Positions 7,470 through 9,426 of a stretch of 9,426 nucleotides of DNA are shown one piece after another. Below the pieces are notes generated by a model. That model was not told the origin of the DNA and made no database searches. It saw only the letters and a list, made by a program, of their open reading frames with translations. The stretch is taken from NCBI GenBank assembly GCA_903944555.1, contig CAJASG010000245.1, positions 1 through 9,426 of the forward strand. Direction: 5' to 3'. The position numbers were made by a program, and so were the translations under genes. Every line of letters begins with the position of its first letter. Position 1 is the stretch's first letter. This DNA is from an uncultured beta proteobacterium (lineage in GTDB: Bacteria; Pseudomonadota; Gammaproteobacteria; Burkholderiales; Burkholderiaceae_C).

Positions 7470-7925
7470 TTAAGGGTACTGGCGTACCAGCGATTCGGCC
7501 ACACAGACCGGCTTGGCCGAGCCCTGGCGTTCAATGGAAATCTCCCAAGTGGACTGCATGCCGTGGTTGTCAATGGGATCGCATTTCAGCAGCTTCAGGT
7601 GGCCGCGCAACTGGCTGCCCACCGGCACCGGGGCCACAAAGCGCACCTTGTTGAGCCCGTAGTTCACACCCATGCGCACCTGCACCACCTGCAAGGCCTG
7701 CTCAAAAAATGTGGGGATCAGTGACAGCGTCAAAAACCCGTGGGCAATGGGCGCCCCAAACGGGCCCGCTTTGGCACGCTCCACGTCCACGTGGATCCAC
7801 TGGTGGTCGCCGGTGGCTTGGGCGAACTGGTTAATTTGCTCCTGCGTGATGGTGACCCATTCACTGGACGCGACCTCCTCACCAACACAGGCCGCAAGCT
7901 CTTGCAATGTTTGAAAAGTTTTCAT
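7470..7925 (-). CDS. MaoC-like (R)-specific enoyl-CoA hydratase family protein
   Basis: A 151-residue single hot-dog domain. The hydratase signature is present as ATGDHQWIHVDVERA, with the expected catalytic Asp40 and His45, followed by the overhang loop GPFGAPIAHGFLTLSLI. Family members hydrate trans-2-enoyl-CoA to (R)-3-hydroxyacyl-CoA and feed fatty-acid or polyhydroxyalkanoate metabolism. The length and the NKVRFVAPVPVGSQLRG segment also fit the NodN/MaoC-like dehydratase group, so the precise acyl substrate is unknown. The frame is open back to an ATG at 7967, but those 14 extra residues (MRTGARGPAGYSSA) look non-homologous. ATG 7925 gives the usual MKTFQTLQEL start. There is no Shine-Dalgarno; a -10-like hexamer lies six bases upstream. 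The gene converges on trmL with a 5-base gap. Confidence 0.9.
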   Translation of the reverse strand: MKTFQTLQELAACVGEEVASSEWVTITQEQINQFAQATGDHQWIHVDVERAKAGPFGAPIAHGFLTLSLIPTFFEQALQVVQVRMGVNYGLNKVRFVAPVPVGSQLRGHLKLLKCDPIDNHGMQSTWEISIERQGSAKPVCVAESLVRQYP

Positions 7926-7931
7926 GGCGCT

Positions 7932-7937
7932 ACTGTA
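7932..7937 (-). promoter_or_regulatory. Candidate -10 element of the MaoC-like gene (leaderless)
   Basis: On the minus strand TACAGT is followed by six bases (AGCGCC) and then the chosen ATG at 7925. It matches TATAAT at four of six positions, including the key A and final T. The geometry equals that before trmL and the kef gene and predicts transcription starting at the start codon. No clear -35 is visible. Confidence 0.35.
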
Positions 7938-7956
7938 GCCAGCCGGCCCGCGAGCC

Positions 7957-7976
7957 CCTGTCCGCACCGTGACAGG
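7957..7976. repeat. Short inverted repeat between the ParA-like and MaoC-like genes
   Basis: CCTGTC, an eight-base spacer, then GACAGG form a perfect 6+6 hairpin 18 bases beyond the ParA-like stop. Read from the ParA side it lacks a following T-run, so it is at best a weak or Rho-assisted terminator, or an mRNA 3'-end stabiliser. Confidence 0.3.
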
Positions 7977-7993
7977 CGCAGCGGCGTTTTCCG

Positions 7994-8611
7994 TTACGCC
8001 TCAAGCCACTCGCAAATGGGTTGCCACTGCTCCAGATCGCGCTCCACCCGGCTGGGTGCCACATCAAATAGCGTCAATCCACCCGCTGCCAAATGAATAT
8101 AGTTTTGCGTGTCACGCAAAAAGCCCAGCACTGGCAAATCCAGCGTAGCCACAAACTCGCGCAACTTGTCGGCAGCAATGGTGCGTTCGTCCACCCGCAT
8201 ACCGACCACGCCGATTTCCGTCTTCATGGCATGGCGGTTTTGCGCCAACTCATCCAAAAAGGCGCGGGTAGCAAAAATATCAAACACGCTGGGCTGCAAC
8301 GGGACGATGACCTTGTCCGCCAGCTTCAGTATTTCCTTGAGGCGCTTGCCATGCAGGCCCGCGGGTGTGTCGATCACCACATGGGTCGTCCCCTTGGGTG
8401 GTTTGGCAATTTGCTCAAACCCGAACTCCCACGACGCAATGGCTTTGGCGGCAGCAGGGCGCAGGTTCAGCCAGAGCATGGAAGACTGCTGCACGTCTGC
8501 ATCGCCCAGCATCACCGCATGCCCCTGGGATGCAAAGTAGCCCGCAATATTGGTGGACAACGTGGACTTGCCCACACCGCCCTTGGGATTGGCAACAACA
8601 ATGACTGGCAT
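7994..8611 (-). CDS. Orphan ParA/MinD-family ATPase
   Basis: A 205-residue ParA-type P-loop ATPase without the N-terminal DNA-binding domain of plasmid type Ia ParA proteins. The deviant Walker A is KGGVGKST (residues 10-17, with signature Lys10 and Lys15), switch I is GDADVQQSS (36-44), and the Walker B/switch II segment is VVIDTPAGLHG (78-88). Such proteins dimerise on ATP, bind DNA non-specifically and position cargo such as plasmids, chemoreceptor arrays or microcompartments through a partner that stimulates ATP hydrolysis. No ParB-like partner is adjacent: neighbours are a MaoC-like hydratase downstream and a divergent Kef antiporter. The cargo is therefore unknown. The start is supported by AAGGAA five bases upstream of ATG 8611. 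Confidence 0.9.
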   Translation of the reverse strand: MPVIVVANPKGGVGKSTLSTNIAGYFASQGHAVMLGDADVQQSSMLWLNLRPAAAKAIASWEFGFEQIAKPPKGTTHVVIDTPAGLHGKRLKEILKLADKVIVPLQPSVFDIFATRAFLDELAQNRHAMKTEIGVVGMRVDERTIAADKLREFVATLDLPVLGFLRDTQNYIHLAAGGLTLFDVAPSRVERDLEQWQPICEWLEA

Positions 8612-8616
8612 GGGAA

Positions 8617-8622
8617 TTCCTT
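8617..8622 (-). promoter_or_regulatory. Shine-Dalgarno of the ParA-like gene
   Basis: The minus strand reads AAGGAA followed by TTCCC and then ATG, giving the usual five-base spacing. It lies in the 41-base divergent intergenic region 8612-8652 shared with the kef gene. Confidence 0.6.
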
Positions 8623-8640
8623 ATTGATTCAACTTTGCGC

Positions 8641-8646
8641 TATGTT
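8641..8646 (+). promoter_or_regulatory. Candidate -10 element of the kef gene (leaderless)
   Basis: TATGTT is followed by six bases (ATCGGC) and the ATG at 8653. It matches TATAAT at four of six positions including the key A and final T. No Shine-Dalgarno precedes the ATG. The same hexamer-to-ATG distance is seen before trmL and the MaoC-like gene. Confidence 0.35.
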
Positions 8647-8652
8647 ATCGGC

Positions 8653-9426
8653 ATGGAACACACCCCCACTTGGCTGATCAACAGCTTCATTTACCTTAGC
8701 GCGGCGGTCATCGCCGTACCCCCTGAGTCAGGCCGTGGGCCTGGGCTCCATCATTGGCTACCTGGCAGCCGGCATTGCCATTGGCCCTTGGGGCATCGGG
8801 CTGGTGACCAATGTGGAGGACATTCTGCACTTTGCCGAATTTGGTGTGGTGCTGATGCTGTTCCTGGTCGGGCTGGAGCTGGAGCCCAAACGCCTGTGGA
8901 GCCTGCGCCGCCCCATTTTTGGCTGGGGCAGCGCCCAAGTGCTGGGCTGCGCCCTGCTCTTGACGGCGGTGGCGCTGGCCTTTGGCGTGGACTGGCGTAC
9001 CGCGCTGGTGGCGGGCTTGGGCTTGGCGCTCTCCAGCACCGCGATTGCCCTGCAGGTGATGGGCGAGCGCAACCTGATGCCCACCAGCAGCGGCCAGGCC
9101 TCCTTCTCCATCCTGCTATTTCAGGATGTGGCCGCGATCCCGATTCTGGCGCTACTGCCCTTGCTGGGCGCCATTTCAGCATCAAATACGGCTCAAGCCC
9201 CCGTGGAATATGCGCAAGCAGCTATAAAAATAATAGCAGTCATTGCCGGCATCATCCTTGGCGGGCGCTTGTTGATGCGCCCCCTGTTCCGCTGGATCGC
9301 CCGCTCCAAAACACCCGAGATCTTCACCGCCGCCTCGCTCTTGCTGGTGGTCGGCATTGCCGGGTTGATGCAGTGGGTAGGCCTGTCGATGGCATTGGGG
9401 GCGTTTTTGGCAGGCGTGCTGCTGGC
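8653..9426 (+). CDS. kefB: Kef-type K+/H+ antiporter (CPA2 family), partial, with 5' frameshift
   Basis: The first 23 codons from ATG 8653 read MEHTPTWLINSF...AVIAVP, then the frame must shift by one base at the C5 run 8719-8723. Removing one C gives LSQAVGLGSIIGYLAAGIAIGPWG and an open frame to the window end. The protein closely resembles E. coli KefB/KefC across the break: AAGIAIGPWGIG, HFAEFGVVLMLFLVGLELEP, LALSSTAIALQ, SILLFQDVAAIPILALLPLL, LSMALGAFLAGVLLA. It is an inner-membrane glutathione-gated K+ efflux or cation/proton antiporter. About six to seven hydrophobic segments are seen; the rest, including any C-terminal TrkA-N nucleotide-binding domain, lies outside. As written it would stop early unless translation restarts, for example at GTG 8735, which would lose TM1. 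KefB versus KefC cannot be decided from this part. Confidence 0.88.
   Translation, partial: MEHTPTWLINSFIYLSAAVIAVPPESGRGPGLHHWLPGSRHCHWPLGHRAGDQCGGHSALCRIWCGADAVPGRAGAGAQTPVEPAPPHFWLGQRPSAGLRPALDGGGAGLWRGLAYRAGGGLGLGALQHRDCPAGDGRAQPDAHQQRPGLLLHPAISGCGRDPDSGATALAGRHFSIKYGSSPRGICASSYKNNSSHCRHHPWRALVDAPPVPLDRPLQNTRDLHRRLALAGGRHCRVDAVGRPVDGIGGVFGRRAAG
9182..9238. repeat. Comamonadaceae-type dispersed repeat inside the kef gene
   Basis: This stretch contains CAAGCCCCCGTGGAATATGC and GCAAGCAGCTAT followed by an A-rich loop and ATAGC; the inverted arms GCTAT (9221-9225) and ATAGC (9233-9237) flank seven A/T bases. I recall sequences of this type (GCTAT-A/T-ATAGC with a TGCGCAAGC flank) as dispersed repeats in Comamonadaceae genomes, mostly between genes. 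Here it is read in frame as a hydrophilic loop (SNTAQAPVEYAQAAIKIIA) after LLPLLG, where E. coli KefB has an unrelated loop about six residues shorter. The AT-rich patch contrasts with the GC-rich gene. Identity as a repeat rests on memory. Confidence 0.6.

Noticed and set aside
7926..7967. N-terminal extension of the MaoC-like protein to ATG 7967
   Set aside because: The extra 14 residues do not look like the family, and the internal ATG at 7925 gives the normal length and start.
7957..7976. Rho-independent terminator for the ParA-like gene
   Set aside because: The hairpin has a 6-bp stem but no T-run after it in the ParA direction; kept only as an inverted repeat.
8708..9185. Overlapping minus-strand frames of 76-144 codons at the right end
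   Set aside because: They are antisense to the kef coding frame, which matches KefB/KefC closely over its whole length once one C is removed; their Pro/Arg/Ser-rich composition is typical of shadow frames in GC-rich DNA.

Overview
The window looks like chromosomal DNA of a betaproteobacterium, most likely Comamonadaceae (Rhodoferax/Polaromonas/Acidovorax-like). The reasons are moderately high GC, the mix of housekeeping genes (ComF, TrmL, a MaoC-type hydratase, a short orphan ParA, a Kef antiporter), and a GCTAT...ATAGC repeat near the right end that I recall as recurrent in that family. No tRNA, rRNA, CRISPR array, insertion sequence or phage gene is visible. No gene-free stretch exceeds about 125 bases.

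Layout: positions 1-421 (+) hold the 3' part of a ComF-family phosphoribosyltransferase. A block read entirely on the minus strand follows (424-6937), with three genes in transcriptional order. First is a major facilitator transporter broken by a frameshift (6937-5722). Next is a giant 1532-residue signalling protein (5597-999) that fuses CheB methylesterase, CheR methyltransferase, four PAS modules with a long heptad coiled coil, a GGDEF diguanylate cyclase and an EAL phosphodiesterase. Last is a 189-residue PAS-like protein with a four-cysteine tail (993-424), 5 bases downstream of the giant gene and clearly its operon partner. TrmL tRNA methyltransferase (7003-7464, +) is divergent from the transporter and convergent with a MaoC-like hydratase (7925-7470, -). 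An orphan ParA-type ATPase (8611-7994, -) lies beyond that and is divergent from a KefB/KefC-like K+/H+ antiporter (8653 to the window end, +). The antiporter is interrupted by one extra C near its start.

The most interesting unit is the giant CheB-CheR-PAS-GGDEF-EAL protein with its small partner. Every catalytic signature I could check is intact in all four enzymatic domains, while the classical CheB receiver domain is absent and no chemoreceptor, CheA, CheW or CheY gene is nearby. It plausibly links protein carboxyl methylation/demethylation to cyclic-di-GMP turnover. That link is inferred from domain content only.

Other points of note are two independent frameshifts, a family-wide repeat used in-frame as an extramembrane loop of the antiporter, and three genes whose -10-like hexamers lie exactly six bases before ATG with no ribosome binding site, suggesting leaderless mRNAs.
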